Below are positions 63,857 to 64,000 of a stretch of DNA of 64,000 bases, piece after piece. The translations under genes and the position numbers were made by a program. The DNA is from Flavobacterium salmonis (lineage in GTDB: Bacteria; Bacteroidota; Bacteroidia; Flavobacteriales; Flavobacteriaceae). The notes below the pieces were generated by a model. That model did no database searches. It saw nothing but the letters and a program-made list of their open reading frames with translations, and was not told the DNA's origin. The stretch is taken from the NCBI RefSeq assembly GCF_903819435.1, contig NZ_CAIJDP010000082.1:87265-151264 (forward strand). The letters run 5' to 3'. Position 1 is the first letter of the stretch; every line of letters starts with the position of its first letter.

Positions 63857-64000
63857 ATTGTTTTTACAAAATGAAATCTCATACTCGATTTTAACAAAAA
63901 CTAGATCACTTGTAAAATAAACAAATACGCTATTATGCTTTTTAACGATTTTCAAACGCAATTGGTCTACAGCAAAAAGCTAATCATCTAATAGTTAAAG

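Larger units (their letters stand above)
62565..64000 (+). repeat. Tandem array of a ~265-bp unit carrying predicted sRNA genes (5 full copies plus part of a sixth)
   Basis: Unit starts (at CGATTTTAAC or its equivalent) fall at about 62565, 62825, 63091, 63355, 63620 and 63885, i.e. steps of 260-266 bp. Copy 1 is diverged in its first half but near-identical to the others from CCCCCAACGATAAAATTATC onward. Each full copy ends in a GC-rich hairpin with AAAGCTCC / GGAGCTTT arms and a T-run. The array continues past the window edge. No protein-coding frame spans a unit. Confidence 0.9.

Noticed and set aside
62565..64000. CRISPR array
   Set aside because: Units are about 265 bp with no short repeat/unique spacer alternation; the sequence between the hairpins is itself repeated.

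Overview
The window looks like the chromosome of a flavobacterium (Bacteroidota, probably Flavobacterium). It is AT-rich and carries a SusC/SusD pair with a FecI/FecR regulator. Several intergenic sites match the Bacteroidota promoter form TTG-N19/20-TAnnTTTG. The glycoside hydrolases and the PepSY, YVTN and LytTR families are also typical of the group. This assignment rests on gene content only.

Layout. 1-7.6 kb (minus): sigma factor, FecR anti-sigma, STN-bearing SusC, SusD, and the start of a DUF5117-type metalloprotease that runs off the left edge. 8-9.1 kb: two small unknown genes. 9.2-14.2 kb (minus): GH125 and GH92 alpha-mannosidases and a LacI-type regulator. A perfect 16-bp palindrome lies inside the GH92 promoter. 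14.7-18.5 kb: katG, and a GH130 mannoside phosphorylase on the plus strand. 18.8-21.1 kb (plus): an 18-codon leader ORF, a lipoprotein, and a two-gene unit with an HTTM (SdpB-like) membrane protein. 21.6-24.4 kb: a PepSY reductase-like protein, an initiator tRNA-Met, a decayed recombinase fragment and a protein with an internal duplication. 24.8-29.7 kb (minus): a GH64-like protein, a LytTR regulator with its TPR histidine kinase, and two small unknown proteins.

30.3-52.8 kb (minus) is a long exopolysaccharide locus. It holds UDP-glucose dehydrogenase, UDP-xylose synthase, a response regulator, a receiver-fused initiating sugar transferase, a short TolC, a Wzz/BY-kinase-like protein, a flippase, a polymerase/ligase, a phosphoribosyltransferase-HAD fusion, four glycosyltransferases and two acyltransferases. 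It ends in an unusual module of a Gluconate_2-dh3 protein, a GMC oxidoreductase, two tandem YVTN propellers and a degraded glycosyltransferase copy. An isolated Hpt protein and a LruC-domain lipoprotein follow.

57.2-62.3 kb (minus) is a compact five-gene signalling operon: response regulator, H-NOX-like protein, HNOBA-PAS-PAS histidine kinase, FIST (NosP-like) protein and a NahK-like kinase. It joins two nitric-oxide-sensor architectures. The H-NOX protein keeps its proximal histidine but lacks the YxSxR motif. The Hpt protein 3 kb away could be the phosphorelay partner.

62.56 kb to the right edge is a tandem array of a roughly 265-bp unit, with five complete copies and a sixth cut by the window end. 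Each complete copy has a -7-like element followed, at a constant 93-95 nt, by the end of a hairpin-plus-T-run terminator. I read this as a tandem family of about 88-nt small RNA genes. It is the most striking structure here without an obvious described counterpart.
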